Shown here in pieces: positions 7,472 through 15,036 of a DNA stretch of 38,840 nucleotides. The position numbers and the translations under genes were made by a program. The DNA is from DASUTB01 sp036374835. GTDB lineage: Bacteria; Actinomycetota; Actinomycetes; Jiangellales; Jiangellaceae. The notes beneath the pieces are model-generated. The model searched no databases and was not told the DNA's origin. It saw nothing but the letters and a program-made list of their open reading frames with translations. The stretch lies in NCBI GenBank assembly GCA_036374835.1, contig DASUTB010000114.1:1-38840 (forward strand), given 5' to 3'. Numbering within the stretch: position 1 is the first letter of the stretch; the number at the start of each line of letters is the position of its first letter.

Positions 7472-8206
7472 TCACGCCACGGCCTCCAGATCGGCCGGGG
7501 CCACCGTACCGTCCGGCCCAGGGAGCCACAGCCAGGCCGAGCGGGGGCGCCGTCCCGCACCTCGCCCGTCCGCGACAACCTGAACCCGCCGCCCCCGCAG
7601 GTGCCCGTGGCCGTCCCCCAAGCCCGTCCACAACGACGCCGTCACCTGGAGCCGGGACGCGGCACCGTCCCATCCCCCGACGACCACGAGTGCCACACCG
7701 TGTCGCCTGGCCAAGGCCATCAGTCGCCGGACCGTTCCGGCCGGTGGCGGGGACGGTGGTCGCATCAGGACCACATCTACCGCGGTGACCAAGGTCGCGA
7801 CGATCTCCGCCCAGCGCTCACCCGGTTCGTCGACCAGCAGAATCCGGTCCAGATCCGCACCCATCTCGGCGGCGGCCAGCACTCCGGCGTCGGGAAGCCC
7901 GACGACGGCACACCAGTGCTCCGGCCCGGGTTCAGTGGGACGGCGAGCCGCCACCGCTCCGGCGATCAGCGCCAGCGGCAGCGCACCGACGCCGTCCACC
8001 GTCACGGCTTGCCCGAGCGGCAGTCCGCCCGGAAGCAGCCGCTCCAGCGCCGGAAGCACCGGTAGCCCTGCCGGCTTGCTCACCGGCGCAACACCGTCCG
8101 GCACCGCCCCCGATGCAACACCGGCTCGAGCGGCGCTTCTCACCTCTGACCTGGCGCCATCCCGCCCGGCGGGACGGCGCAACTCGGCGAGGACCGGAGT
8201 AGCCAC
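7472..8206 (-). CDS. imuA: ImuA' SOS mutasome accessory protein
   Basis: The 244-aa RecA-fold-related protein is encoded directly upstream of imuB, behind a perfect SOS box, which fixes its identity as ImuA'. The N-terminal 50 residues are low complexity. A RecA-like core follows with LPVLPALERLLPGGLPLGQAV, a beta strand ILLVDEPGERWAEIVATLV and VVLMRPP. The usual Walker A is degenerate, as in ImuA' proteins. It binds ImuB and supports DnaE2-dependent translesion synthesis and induced mutagenesis. GTG at 8206 was chosen because it lies 6 nt after the -10 box TAGAAT; no Shine-Dalgarno is present, suggesting leaderless translation. Two nearby ATGs are out of frame. Confidence 0.88.
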   Translation of the reverse strand: MATPVLAELRRPAGRDGARSEVRSAARAGVASGAVPDGVAPVSKPAGLPVLPALERLLPGGLPLGQAVTVDGVGALPLALIAGAVAARRPTEPGPEHWCAVVGLPDAGVLAAAEMGADLDRILLVDEPGERWAEIVATLVTAVDVVLMRPPSPPPAGTVRRLMALARRHGVALVVVGGWDGAASRLQVTASLWTGLGDGHGHLRGRRVQVVADGRGAGRRPRSAWLWLPGPDGTVAPADLEAVA

Positions 8207-8212
8207 GCCATC

Positions 8213-8243
8213 ATTCTATCGAACGTTTGTTCGAAGATCGCAA
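8213..8243 (-). promoter_or_regulatory. imuA' promoter, probably leaderless
   Basis: Reading the minus strand, TTGCGA (8238-8243) is followed by 19 nt and TAGAAT (8213-8218), then 6 nt to the GTG at 8206. The transcript would begin at or within a base of the start codon. The SOS box fills the -35/-10 spacer, the classic position for LexA repression. Confidence 0.7.
8219..8234. promoter_or_regulatory. SOS (LexA) box
   Basis: TCGAACGTTTGTTCGA is an exact match to the actinobacterial LexA consensus TCGAAC-N4-GTTCGA. It lies between the -35 and -10 of imuA', so LexA would block polymerase until DNA damage triggers its cleavage. Confidence 0.95.
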
Positions 8244-8268
8244 CTCAGGGCTACCCGTAGTCCACCAT

Positions 8269-8366
8269 CAAGATCAACGTTCAACACCCAAAAGACGCTT
8301 GAGAACTACTTCGACCTGGGGAAACGCTCACGCAGAATCTCTATTGGGTGTCGTTCATTGATCTTG
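8269..8366. repeat. 98-bp palindromic element, copy 1
   Basis: The outer 23 bases (starting CAAGATCAACGTTCAACACC) are an inverted repeat of the last 23 bases with 19 of 23 matching. The element lies between the imuA' promoter and the 3' end of the AbiEi-like gene. A second element of exactly 98 bp lies on the other side of that gene, and the end 8269-8291 is a perfect reverse complement of 9384-9406. Confidence 0.85.
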
Positions 8367-8423
8367 CAGCTTGAAGCCACCCTTCAAACCTGCCCAAATC
8401 CGGCAGCTCCGGCACAGCGAGTG

Positions 8424-9302
8424 TCAGGAGGACCTGACTCGGCGCTCCAGAGCACTGCGGACCATCTCCACCACCCACGGGCGCCGGTGCATAACGTTGG
8501 ACCAGGTAAACCGCATCACGGTGTATCCCGCCGCGGCGAACTCGGTGTAGCGGAGCGCATCACGCTCCATGACCGGGCCGGTATGAGCCATGAAGCTCTC
8601 CGCTTCGATGAGGAGACGCGCCTCCTCGTGGCCAAGATCCGCATGTCGTATCTCACCGGTCGAAATCTTCACCGGGAACTGAGGTTCGAACCCAGTGATG
8701 CCTCCGTCCAACAGCACTCCACGAGTTACCGACTCAAGCACCGATGCGGACCGAGGGTCGATCCAGCCGACCAGCCGGCGAACACGAGCGCTGCCCGGGC
8801 CACGCAGCCTGGACGCCGCCTCCGCGAGCTCATCCACGTCGGCATGACCAGCCCGAACGGCCGCGTCAGACATGGCGAGTGCGGCCGGCACATCGAGCAC
8901 ACGAGAGCAGTCGAGGATCGTCCGCACGATCGTTGTGACGTCGCCGACACGCTCGTCCGGGCGCAGGTCACGAAAATACACTCGCACACCATCCGGTGTG
9001 CCGGCCCGCTTGCGCCGCCGGTCGACAGTGATCTCCGGCGTCGTGACGGCTTCGACCAGCTGAAGCCGCCAATACACCGCAGCGGACCGGTGTGAGAGTA
9101 CGCCGCGTAATCGCCTGGCGATCGCATATTCGAGTGGAACGTTCTTGAGCCGGTATGTCCCCTGCCCGTCGTACTTGATCACACCTTTGCCGACCAACGT
9201 CGCGAGCTGCGCTGACGATACGTACGGACGCAGTTCAGCGATTGTGAGAACATTACCCGGCGCCTGCTTGAAGAGCTCGCGAAGATTCATTCGCCGGAGC
9301 AT
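8424..9302 (-). CDS. AbiEi-type antitoxin domain protein with nuclease-fold C-terminus
   Basis: The product is about 292 aa. The N-terminus (FKQAPGNVLTIAELRPYVSS, then LVGKGVIKYDGQGTYRL) is a winged-helix of the AbiEi type-IV antitoxin kind. The middle resembles the AbiEi body (VSHRSAA-like LSHRSAAVYW). The C-terminal 100 residues contain RHADLGHEEARLLIEAES, an Asp...Glu-x-Glu arrangement like DUF559/Vsr-type PD-(D/E)xK folds. No AbiEii nucleotidyltransferase toxin gene is adjacent, so it is an orphan; such solitary proteins are common in actinobacteria and their role is unknown. The start may be the ATG at 9302 or the one at 9290. Base composition looks slightly less GC-rich than neighbours, and the gene is bracketed by palindromic elements. 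Confidence 0.8.
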   Translation of the reverse strand: MLRRMNLRELFKQAPGNVLTIAELRPYVSSAQLATLVGKGVIKYDGQGTYRLKNVPLEYAIARRLRGVLSHRSAAVYWRLQLVEAVTTPEITVDRRRKRAGTPDGVRVYFRDLRPDERVGDVTTIVRTILDCSRVLDVPAALAMSDAAVRAGHADVDELAEAASRLRGPGSARVRRLVGWIDPRSASVLESVTRGVLLDGGITGFEPQFPVKISTGEIRHADLGHEEARLLIEAESFMAHTGPVMERDALRYTEFAAAGYTVMRFTWSNVMHRRPWVVEMVRSALERRVRSS

Positions 9303-9308
9303 AGCCGC

Positions 9309-9406
9309 CAAGATCAACACAGGACACCCAATGGACGCCAAGGAGTACCTCTACCCAGCCAACTGCTAGATCAACTTCTACTATTGGGTGTTGAACGTTG
9401 ATCTTG
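9309..9406. repeat. 98-bp palindromic element, copy 2
   Basis: It has the same length as copy 1 and similar 23-base inverted ends (left CAAGATCAACACAGG..., right ...GAACGTTGATCTTG). The right end is identical to the reverse complement of copy 1's left end. The interiors are only weakly alike. It begins 6 bases before the candidate ATG of the AbiEi-like gene and may contribute to its promoter. Confidence 0.85.
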
Positions 9407-9439
9407 GGCTCCCTTGCAGACGACCGGGATTGCTGGTTG

Positions 9440-9472
9440 CGCCCGTCCGAGCGGGGCGGATCCGGACGGGCG
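9440..9472. terminator. Hairpin downstream of the DUF3467 gene
   Basis: CGCCCGTCCG (9440-9449) and CGGACGGGCG (9463-9472) form a perfect 10-bp stem with a 13-base loop, about 100 bases after the stop of the minus-strand DUF3467 gene. There is no U-tract, so a factor-independent terminator is only possible. Nothing else is seen between 9407 and 9570. Confidence 0.4.
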
Positions 9473-9570
9473 TCGCGACCGAGTGTGAGCGATCCCGGCC
9501 GACTCCGCACCGGCCGCGCAGGGCAGGTGTAGCCGCCGCCCGTCGGCGTGACTGGGCCAGGGTCGAACGG

Positions 9571-9888
9571 CTACTCGGGGTGCTCAGGGGTCGCCGGCGG
9601 GCGCGGCGGGCGCCGTCCCGTCTCGTTCTCCCAGGCCGTGAGCTGGCGTTCGAGGGCCTTCATGATCTCGAAGACCTGGCTCGGTGGCACGCGCACACGG
9701 GCGACCACACGGGCCTGCGCCTGGGTGGTCGACTCGCCCTCGTCCCCCTCCACCCGCGTCGGGGGACGCGACAGCGCCGCGAAGTCGAACGTGAAGACGT
9801 CGGCGGTGTGCCAGACGCTGACGAAGTCGGCGTACGCGCCCGGCAGGACGTCGTCGGGCATGGTGACTCTTACCTTCGGCTGATTCAC
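9571..9888 (-). CDS. DUF3467 family protein
   Basis: The 105-aa cytoplasmic protein contains the DUF3467 landmarks ADFVSVWHTADVFTFDF near the N-terminus and RVRVPPSQVFEIMKALERQL before a polar, proline-rich tail. The biochemical role of DUF3467 is unknown. GTG at 9888 is preceded on the minus strand by TATGGT (9895-9900) and a 6-base gap with no Shine-Dalgarno, fitting leaderless expression. It is divergent from the S9 peptidase gene, with a repeat module between their two -10 boxes. Confidence 0.9.
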   Translation of the reverse strand: MNQPKVRVTMPDDVLPGAYADFVSVWHTADVFTFDFAALSRPPTRVEGDEGESTTQAQARVVARVRVPPSQVFEIMKALERQLTAWENETGRRPPRPPATPEHPE

Positions 9889-9900
9889 AACTCGACCATA

Positions 9901-9980
9901 GGCCTTGCTCGGCGACTACGTGCGATACAGGGCCTGTAAGCAGCGTATGGGCGGGAATTCCCAGCTTAACGTGATCATTC
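9901..9980. repeat. Single repeat module, copy B
   Basis: Read on the minus strand from 9980 it begins GAATGATCACGTTAAGCTGG and continues through an internal hairpin (TGGGAATTCCCG) and a GCCGAGCAAGGC block also seen in copies A (as GCCGAGCAAAGC) and D. It is shorter than the 139-bp pairs and ends exactly at the -10 box of the DUF3467 gene. Its outer end faces the S9 peptidase gene. Confidence 0.75.
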
Positions 9981-9995
9981 TGGGGCGGGTATGGT
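9966..9995 (+). promoter_or_regulatory. S9 peptidase promoter, leaderless
   Basis: TTAACG (9966-9971), an 18-nt spacer, TATGGT (9990-9995), then 6 nt to the GTG at 10002. The -35 hexamer lies inside the outer end of repeat copy B. No Shine-Dalgarno lies between the -10 box and the start codon. Confidence 0.6.
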
Positions 9996-10001
9996 CGCTG
10001 G

Positions 10002-12083
10002 GTGAGTTCTTACCCGGCCGCTCCGCGCAGTGCCGACGCGGACCAGCTGTTCGGCCACACGATTCCAGACCCCTACCGGATGCTCGAAGACCCGCACGCA
10101 CCGGAGACCGTCGCCTGGTCCAAGGCCCAGGACGAGCTGTTCGCGACCCACCGGGATACTTGGCGCGCACGCGACCACTTCGCCGCCCGGCTCACCGAGC
10201 TCCTCGGCGCCGGATCGGTCGGTACGCCCATCTGGCGGAGGGAGCGAGCGTTCCACACGAGACGGACCGCCGAACAGGAACACGCCGTCCTGCTGACGAC
10301 CGACCCGGACGGCACGGAGCGCACGCTCATCGACCCGATCGCCATCGACCCGTCCGGCACCACGACGCTGGACGCCTGGCAGCCGTCCAAGGACGGCACG
10401 CTGCTTGCGTACCAGCTGTCCGAGGGCGGTACCGAAGAGTCGACCCTGCGGGTCATGGACGTCGCGACCGGCGACGACGTCGACGGGCCGATCGATCGCG
10501 CGCGGTACTCCCCCGTCGCGTGGCTCCCGGACAACAGCGCGTTCTACTACGTGCGGCGGCTCCCGCCGGACCAGGTTCCCGAGGACGAGCAGCAGTATCA
10601 CCGGCGGGTGTACCTACACCGCCTCGGATCGGACGACGACGCGGAGATCCACGGCGCCGGCTTGGACAAGACCAACTACTACGGGGTCTCGGTCAGCCGG
10701 GACGGGCGATGGCTCATCGTCACCGCGTCGCAGGGCACCGCGCCGCGCAACGATCTGTGGCTCGCCGACCTCGCCGACGTCGATCCGGCCGCGCCGGCCC
10801 TCGTGCCGGTGATGATCGGGGTGGACGCCCAGACGTCGCCGCATGTCGGTCGCGACGGGCGGCTCTACGTCTGGACCGACCTGAACGCACCGCGCGGCCG
10901 GCTCGCCGTCGCCGATCCGGCCGACCCCGCACCGGAGAATTGGAACGACCTCGTTCCTGAGGACGACGAGGCCGTTCTGGAAGACTTCGCGATCCTCGAT
11001 GAGCTCGACGAACCCCTGCTCGCAGTGTCATGGACGCGGCACGCACTCGCCGAGATCAGCACCCACGACCTGGCCAGCGGCGCGCGCACCGGCGCACTCG
11101 ACCTTCCCGGCCTCGGCACCATCGGCGGTCTCGTCGAACGTCCCGAAGGCGGTCATGAGATGTGGTTCGCCTACACCGATCACAGCACGCCGGTGAAAGT
11201 CTTGCGGTACGACGCACGGGCAGGCGTTCTCGACACGTGGGCGCTGAGCCCGGGGACGGTGGACGTCCCGGCCGTGACATCTCAGCAGGTCGTCTACGAG
11301 TCGAAGGACGGGACGGCGGTCCGCATGGTGATCATCGCACCGGTCGGGGACGGCGGCGAGCCACCGCAACCCCGCCCCACGGTCCTCTACGGCTACGGCG
11401 GATTCAACATCGCGCAGACTCCCGCATACTCGGCGAGCATCCTGTCGTGGGTCGAGTCCGGCGGAGTGTGGGCGATCGCCAACCTGCGCGGCGGATCGGA
11501 GGAGGGCGAGGCGTGGCACCGCGCCGGCATGCGCGAGAACAAGCAGAACGTGTTCGACGACTTCGCCGCCGCCGCCGAATATCTCATCGATCAAGGCTGG
11601 ACGACGCCGGACCGGCTCGGCATCATGGGCGGCTCGAACGGCGGGCTGCTCGTCGGTGCGGCACTGACCCAGCGTCCGGAACTGTTCCGCGCGGTCGTGT
11701 GCTCGGCGCCGTTGCTCGACATGATCCGGTACGAGCGGTTCGGGCTCGGCGCCACATGGAACGACGAGTACGGGACGGTCGCCGTCCCCGACGAACTCGA
11801 ATGGCTGCTCGGCTACTCCCCGTACCACCACGTCAGGGACGGGACGCCGTATCCGGCCGTGCTGTTCACGGTCTTCGACGGGGACACCCGCGTCGATACG
11901 ATGCACGCCCGCAAGATGTGCGCGGCGTTACAGGCGGCCACGAGCAGAACTCCCGGCACGTACCCGATCCTGCTACGTGCCGAGAAGGACGTCGGTCACG
12001 GCGCTCGGGCGGTGTCCCGCACCGTCGAGCTGTCCGCCGATCAGCTGGCGTTCTTGGACCATCATCTCAACGGGGTGGTGTAA
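10002..12083 (+). CDS. S9A-family prolyl oligopeptidase
   Basis: The 693-aa serine peptidase would cleave short proline-containing or basic peptides, probably in the cytoplasm since no signal peptide is seen. An N-terminal beta-propeller (about residues 5-430) precedes an alpha/beta-hydrolase domain. Catalytic residues by motif: Ser545 in GGSNGG, Asp628 in FDGDTRVD and His666 in VGHGAR. The oxyanion-side signature YGYGGFNI is present. The length is typical for S9A enzymes (680-720 aa). GTG at 10002 fits a leaderless transcript. The mscS gene follows immediately after the TAA, indicating an operon with mscS and the nitroreductase. Oligopeptidase B-type specificity cannot be excluded. Confidence 0.93.
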   Translation: MSSYPAAPRSADADQLFGHTIPDPYRMLEDPHAPETVAWSKAQDELFATHRDTWRARDHFAARLTELLGAGSVGTPIWRRERAFHTRRTAEQEHAVLLTTDPDGTERTLIDPIAIDPSGTTTLDAWQPSKDGTLLAYQLSEGGTEESTLRVMDVATGDDVDGPIDRARYSPVAWLPDNSAFYYVRRLPPDQVPEDEQQYHRRVYLHRLGSDDDAEIHGAGLDKTNYYGVSVSRDGRWLIVTASQGTAPRNDLWLADLADVDPAAPALVPVMIGVDAQTSPHVGRDGRLYVWTDLNAPRGRLAVADPADPAPENWNDLVPEDDEAVLEDFAILDELDEPLLAVSWTRHALAEISTHDLASGARTGALDLPGLGTIGGLVERPEGGHEMWFAYTDHSTPVKVLRYDARAGVLDTWALSPGTVDVPAVTSQQVVYESKDGTAVRMVIIAPVGDGGEPPQPRPTVLYGYGGFNIAQTPAYSASILSWVESGGVWAIANLRGGSEEGEAWHRAGMRENKQNVFDDFAAAAEYLIDQGWTTPDRLGIMGGSNGGLLVGAALTQRPELFRAVVCSAPLLDMIRYERFGLGATWNDEYGTVAVPDELEWLLGYSPYHHVRDGTPYPAVLFTVFDGDTRVDTMHARKMCAALQAATSRTPGTYPILLRAEKDVGHGARAVSRTVELSADQLAFLDHHLNGVV

Positions 12084-13127
12084 GTGATCATCCTTCAAGA
12101 CACGAACGATCAGGACAACGGGCCCGAATGCTGCGGAGCCGACTTTTGGCTGAGCATTCTCGTCGGAACGCCGTTGCTGATACTCGGGCTGATCGTCGGT
12201 GCGTTCGTCGTACGTTATATCGTCCACAAGCTCATCGACGGGTTGGCCAGCAGAACCGAGGAAACAACGCCCCCGGATCGGCTGCTCGGATCCAAGCGGA
12301 TGGCCCGCGCCGTTTTCCAGGGCTCGGGCATGTACTCCGCACGTCGCGCCGCCCGGGCACAAACGCTCGCCTCGCTGTTCAAGAGCATTGCGACGGTCAT
12401 CATCTTCGTCTCGGTCGTGATCATGATCCTCGGCACGCTGGGTGTCGCGGTCGGGCCGCTGATCGCCTCGGCCGGGATCGTCGGCGTCGCTTTGGGCTTT
12501 GGGGCGCAGAGCCTGGTCAAGGACTTCCTTTCCGGCGTCATGATGATGATGGAGGACCAGTTCGGCATCGGCGACGTGGTCGATCTCGGCGAGGCGACCG
12601 GTATCGTCGAGGGCATCGGCATGCGGGTGACGCGGATCCGGGCGATCGACGGCACCGTCTGGTACGTCCGCAACGGCGAAGTCGTACGGGTCGGCAACTC
12701 GAGCCAGGACTGGGCGCGGGCCGTCGTCGACGTGGGCGTCGCGTACGGCGAGAACACCGCGCGCGTCCGTCAGCTGCTCCTCGAGGTCGCCAACGAGCTG
12801 GCCGCCGATCCCCAGTGGGGTCGGCTGATCCTCGAAGAGCCGGAAGTGTGGGGCGTCGAGATGCTCGGCGCGGACTCGGTCGTGGTGCGGACCGTCGTCA
12901 AGACCGAACCGCTGGAGCAGTGGGGCGTCAGCCGCGAGCTCAAGGAGCGGATCAAGAATCGCTTCGACGCCGAGGGCATCGAGATTCCGTTCCCGCAGCG
13001 CACCGTCTGGCACCGGGGCACCGTCGAGCCGCCTGCGCCGGCACCGGCATCCGAGCCGGAGTCGCCGGCGCCATCCAAGCCTCGGACCAGTTCGGCGCGA
13101 CAGCCCGAGCCCGAGGTGGAAACCTGA
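12084..13127 (+). CDS. MscS-family mechanosensitive channel
   Basis: The 347-aa membrane protein has a hydrophobic helix at about residues 24-45, further helices around 95-150 including the pore-lining AGIVGVALGFGAQSLVKDFLSG signature, the beta domain GDVVDLGEATGIVEGIGMRVTRIR, and a C-terminal alpha/beta domain. The tail is proline/glutamate rich. It would gate ions on membrane tension during osmotic downshift. The GTG start is directly adjacent to the upstream TAA. There are three base pairs between its TGA and the next ATG. Confidence 0.93.
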   Translation: MIILQDTNDQDNGPECCGADFWLSILVGTPLLILGLIVGAFVVRYIVHKLIDGLASRTEETTPPDRLLGSKRMARAVFQGSGMYSARRAARAQTLASLFKSIATVIIFVSVVIMILGTLGVAVGPLIASAGIVGVALGFGAQSLVKDFLSGVMMMMEDQFGIGDVVDLGEATGIVEGIGMRVTRIRAIDGTVWYVRNGEVVRVGNSSQDWARAVVDVGVAYGENTARVRQLLLEVANELAADPQWGRLILEEPEVWGVEMLGADSVVVRTVVKTEPLEQWGVSRELKERIKNRFDAEGIEIPFPQRTVWHRGTVEPPAPAPASEPESPAPSKPRTSSARQPEPEVET

Positions 13128-13130
13128 GCC

Positions 13131-13844
13131 ATGGACCGTCCCGGACCGCCGCACGACCCCCGCGACCCGCTGGACGGCGAGTACCGCCCGGTCCCGCATC
13201 GGCCCGGCCGTCTCGCGTTGGACGAGGCGCTCGCGCGCTCGCGCGAGTTCCGCTCCGACATGGAGGCCCGGCGGTCGGTACGCATGTTCTCGACCGAACC
13301 CGTTCCCTATGAGCTGATCGAGAACGCCGTTGCGACCGCCGCGACGGCGCCGAGCGGTGCGCACGCGCAGCCGTGGACGTTCGTCGTGGTCTCGGACCCG
13401 GCCCGCAAGGCGGCGATCCGCGAAGCCGCCGAGGCCGAGGAACGACGCTCGTACGAAAGCCGCATGCCCGACGACTGGCTGCGGGCGCTGCGCCGGCTCG
13501 GGACGGACGACGTCAAGGCGCACCTCACCGACGCCCCCTACGTGATCGTGGTGTTCGCGCAGGCGCACTACGCCGGACCGGACGGATACACCCGCAAGCA
13601 CTACTACGTTCAGGAGTCGGTCGGCATCGCCTGCGGCCTGCTGCTGGCGTCGCTGCAACGTGCCGGGCTCGCGACGCTGACGCACACGCCGAGCCCGATG
13701 GGGTTCCTTCGCGAGATCCTGGACCGGCCGCGTAACGAACGTCCCTACCTGGTCATCCCGGTCGGCCACCCGGCCGAGGACGCCACCGTCCCGGACATCG
13801 AACGCAAACCCCTCCACGAGGTCCTGATCAGAATGATCACGTAA
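13131..13844 (+). CDS. Nitroreductase-family flavoprotein (iodotyrosine-deiodinase-like)
   Basis: The 237-aa FMN-dependent oxidoreductase has the FMN-binding RRSVRMFSTEPVP motif at about residues 47-60, APSGAHAQPWTFVVV at 73-87, and the C-terminal region LATLTHTPSPMGFLREIL. This pattern is closest to the iodotyrosine deiodinase/BluB-like subgroup rather than NfsA. The substrate is unknown. It follows mscS with a 3-base gap. The last codons and the TAA stop (RMIT-stop) are encoded by the end of the 139-bp repeat at 13831-13969. Confidence 0.9.
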   Translation: MDRPGPPHDPRDPLDGEYRPVPHRPGRLALDEALARSREFRSDMEARRSVRMFSTEPVPYELIENAVATAATAPSGAHAQPWTFVVVSDPARKAAIREAAEAEERRSYESRMPDDWLRALRRLGTDDVKAHLTDAPYVIVVFAQAHYAGPDGYTRKHYYVQESVGIACGLLLASLQRAGLATLTHTPSPMGFLREILDRPRNERPYLVIPVGHPAEDATVPDIERKPLHEVLIRMIT

Positions 13845-13969
13845 AGCTCCGGAATCCCGACTTCACGTCGGCTACAGGCCCAGCAAAGCAGGCCTAATCT
13901 CCGCAAGGCTCCTTTACGTCGCCTACGGGGCACGTATGGCTGGCGAGCAGCAGCTTCACGTGATCATTC
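13831..13969. repeat. 139-bp inverted-module repeat, copy C (complete)
   Basis: The left end GAATGATCACGTAAAGCT and the right end AGCTTCACGTGATCATTC match as inverted repeats in 17 of 18 positions. It fills the space between two convergent genes and provides both stop codons: TAA (13842-13844) for the nitroreductase and TGA (13964-13966) for osmC. The internal CGTATGGCTGGCGA block recurs in copies B and E. It may also act as a bidirectional terminator. Confidence 0.85.
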
Positions 13970-14392
13970 GGCGAGGGAGGCCTCGAGGGTGATGGACGTG
14001 CCGGTCAGCGCCTGGCTTACCGGGCAGCCGACCTTGGCCGCCTCGGCCGCAGCGGCGAAGTCCTGGCTGTTGATACCGGGCACGCTCGCACGCACGATCA
14101 GGTGAATGCGCGTGATTCCTTCGCCGGGCTGGAACGTCACGTCGGCCTGTACGTCGACTGCGGTCGGCGGCGTGCCGGCCTTGTCCAGCCCGTTGGAAAG
14201 GGCCATCGAGTAGCACGCCGAGTGCGCCGCCGCGATCAGCTCTTCGGGGGACGTCTTGCCGTTGGGTGCCTCGGCCCGCGCCGGCCAGCTGACGTCGTAG
14301 GTCCCGAGGCCGGACGATTCGAGGCTCACTCGCCCGGCGCCGTCGAACAGGTTGCCTTCCCAGTGCGTCTTCGCCGTGCGTGTCGTAGCCAT
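13964..14392 (-). CDS. OsmC/Ohr-family peroxiredoxin
   Basis: The 142-aa thiol peroxidase reduces organic hydroperoxides. The two conserved cysteines are Cys60 in AAHSACYSMAL and Cys123 in AKVGCPVSQAL, the standard OsmC spacing. The start ATG at 14392 has an AAGGAG Shine-Dalgarno 9 bases upstream; longer upstream frames lack homology. The subtype looks like OsmC (KTHWEGNLFDGAG N-terminus) rather than Ohr. It is divergent from the globin gene and convergent with the nitroreductase. Confidence 0.93.
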   Translation of the reverse strand: MATTRTAKTHWEGNLFDGAGRVSLESSGLGTYDVSWPARAEAPNGKTSPEELIAAAHSACYSMALSNGLDKAGTPPTAVDVQADVTFQPGEGITRIHLIVRASVPGINSQDFAAAAEAAKVGCPVSQALTGTSITLEASLAE

Positions 14393-14478
14393 GGAAGAAC
14401 TCCTTCGCGTTCGGTGTTGCCTCACTAGTGCGTTCGCCACCCATCTAACCGCACGACCCGACCTGAGAGAATGACTAC

Positions 14479-14883
14479 GTGACACAGCACGAAACGGGCA
14501 CCCGGGCACAGACTTTCTACGACGCGGTCGGCGGGCACGACGCCTTCGTTCGCCTCGTCCACCGCTTCTACGAAGGGGTCGCCGACGATCCGGTGCTGCG
14601 TCCGCTCTACCCGGAGGAGGACCTGTCCGGCGCCGAGGTGCGGTTGCGGATGTTCCTGGAGCAGTACTGGGGCGGGCCGACAACGTACTCCGAGCAGCGC
14701 GGCCACCCACGCCTGCGGATGCGGCATGCGCCGTTCAAGGTCAACCCGGCTGCTCGCGACCGGTGGCTGCACCACATGAAGATCGCCGTGGATGAGCTCG
14801 AGCTGCCGGCCGAGCAGCACGAGATGCTCTGGGACTACCTCCAGCGCGCCGCGTTCTCCCTGGTCAACACGTTCGACGAGTGA
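14479..14883 (+). CDS. glbO: Group II truncated hemoglobin (HbO type)
   Basis: The 134-aa heme protein binds O2/NO. Key group II residues are visible: Tyr31 (B10) in RFYEGV, Tyr44 (CD1) in PLYPEEDL, the EQYWGGPTTYSEQRGHPRLRM signature, proximal His83 (F8) in MRHAPF and Trp96 (G8) in RWLHHM. The protein is nearly superimposable on mycobacterial GlbO by motif. GTG at 14479 lies 6 nt after a GAGAAT -10-like box, without a Shine-Dalgarno, so leaderless expression is likely. A role in O2 handling or nitrosative stress is inferred from the family. Confidence 0.95.
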   Translation: MTQHETGTRAQTFYDAVGGHDAFVRLVHRFYEGVADDPVLRPLYPEEDLSGAEVRLRMFLEQYWGGPTTYSEQRGHPRLRMRHAPFKVNPAARDRWLHHMKIAVDELELPAEQHEMLWDYLQRAAFSLVNTFDE

Positions 14884-14970
14884 TCACTTCGCTGCCTTAC
14901 CATGCGTAGCGACATCACACCATGCCTGCATGCCTCTTGTGATGTTGCTACGCCTGCCGAACGTGATCGA
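14881..14970. repeat. Hairpin repeat family 2, copy 1
   Basis: GCGTAGCGACATCACA (14904-14919) pairs with 14938-14953 in 15 of 16 positions. Outer GATCACTTCG / CGAACGTGATC ends form a second inverted pair. It lies directly after the globin stop codon, whose TGA is part of TGATCA. A related copy lies at 19924-20005. Confidence 0.8.
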
Positions 14971-15024
14971 ACGGTGACGCGGGTTGCGCTTGGATTGAGG
15001 ATCGTCCCGCCGAGCCGTGGTCGA

Positions 15025-15036
15025 TAAGCTCGGCGG
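15025..15036 (+). promoter_or_regulatory. -10 box of the GH13 gene, leaderless spacing
   Basis: TAAGCT (15025-15030) is followed by 6 nt and the GTG start at 15037, leaving no room for a leader or Shine-Dalgarno. No convincing -35 is seen at 16-19 nt. Confidence 0.5.

Noticed and set aside
8269..9406. CRISPR-like spacing of repeats
   Set aside because: There are only two copies, about 1 kb apart, each palindromic and with a gene between them; no spacer array and no cas genes.
13964..14710. A longer OsmC-type protein starting near 14710
   Set aside because: The extra N-terminus is antisense to the globin gene. The ATG at 14392 has a good Shine-Dalgarno and matches the family length.
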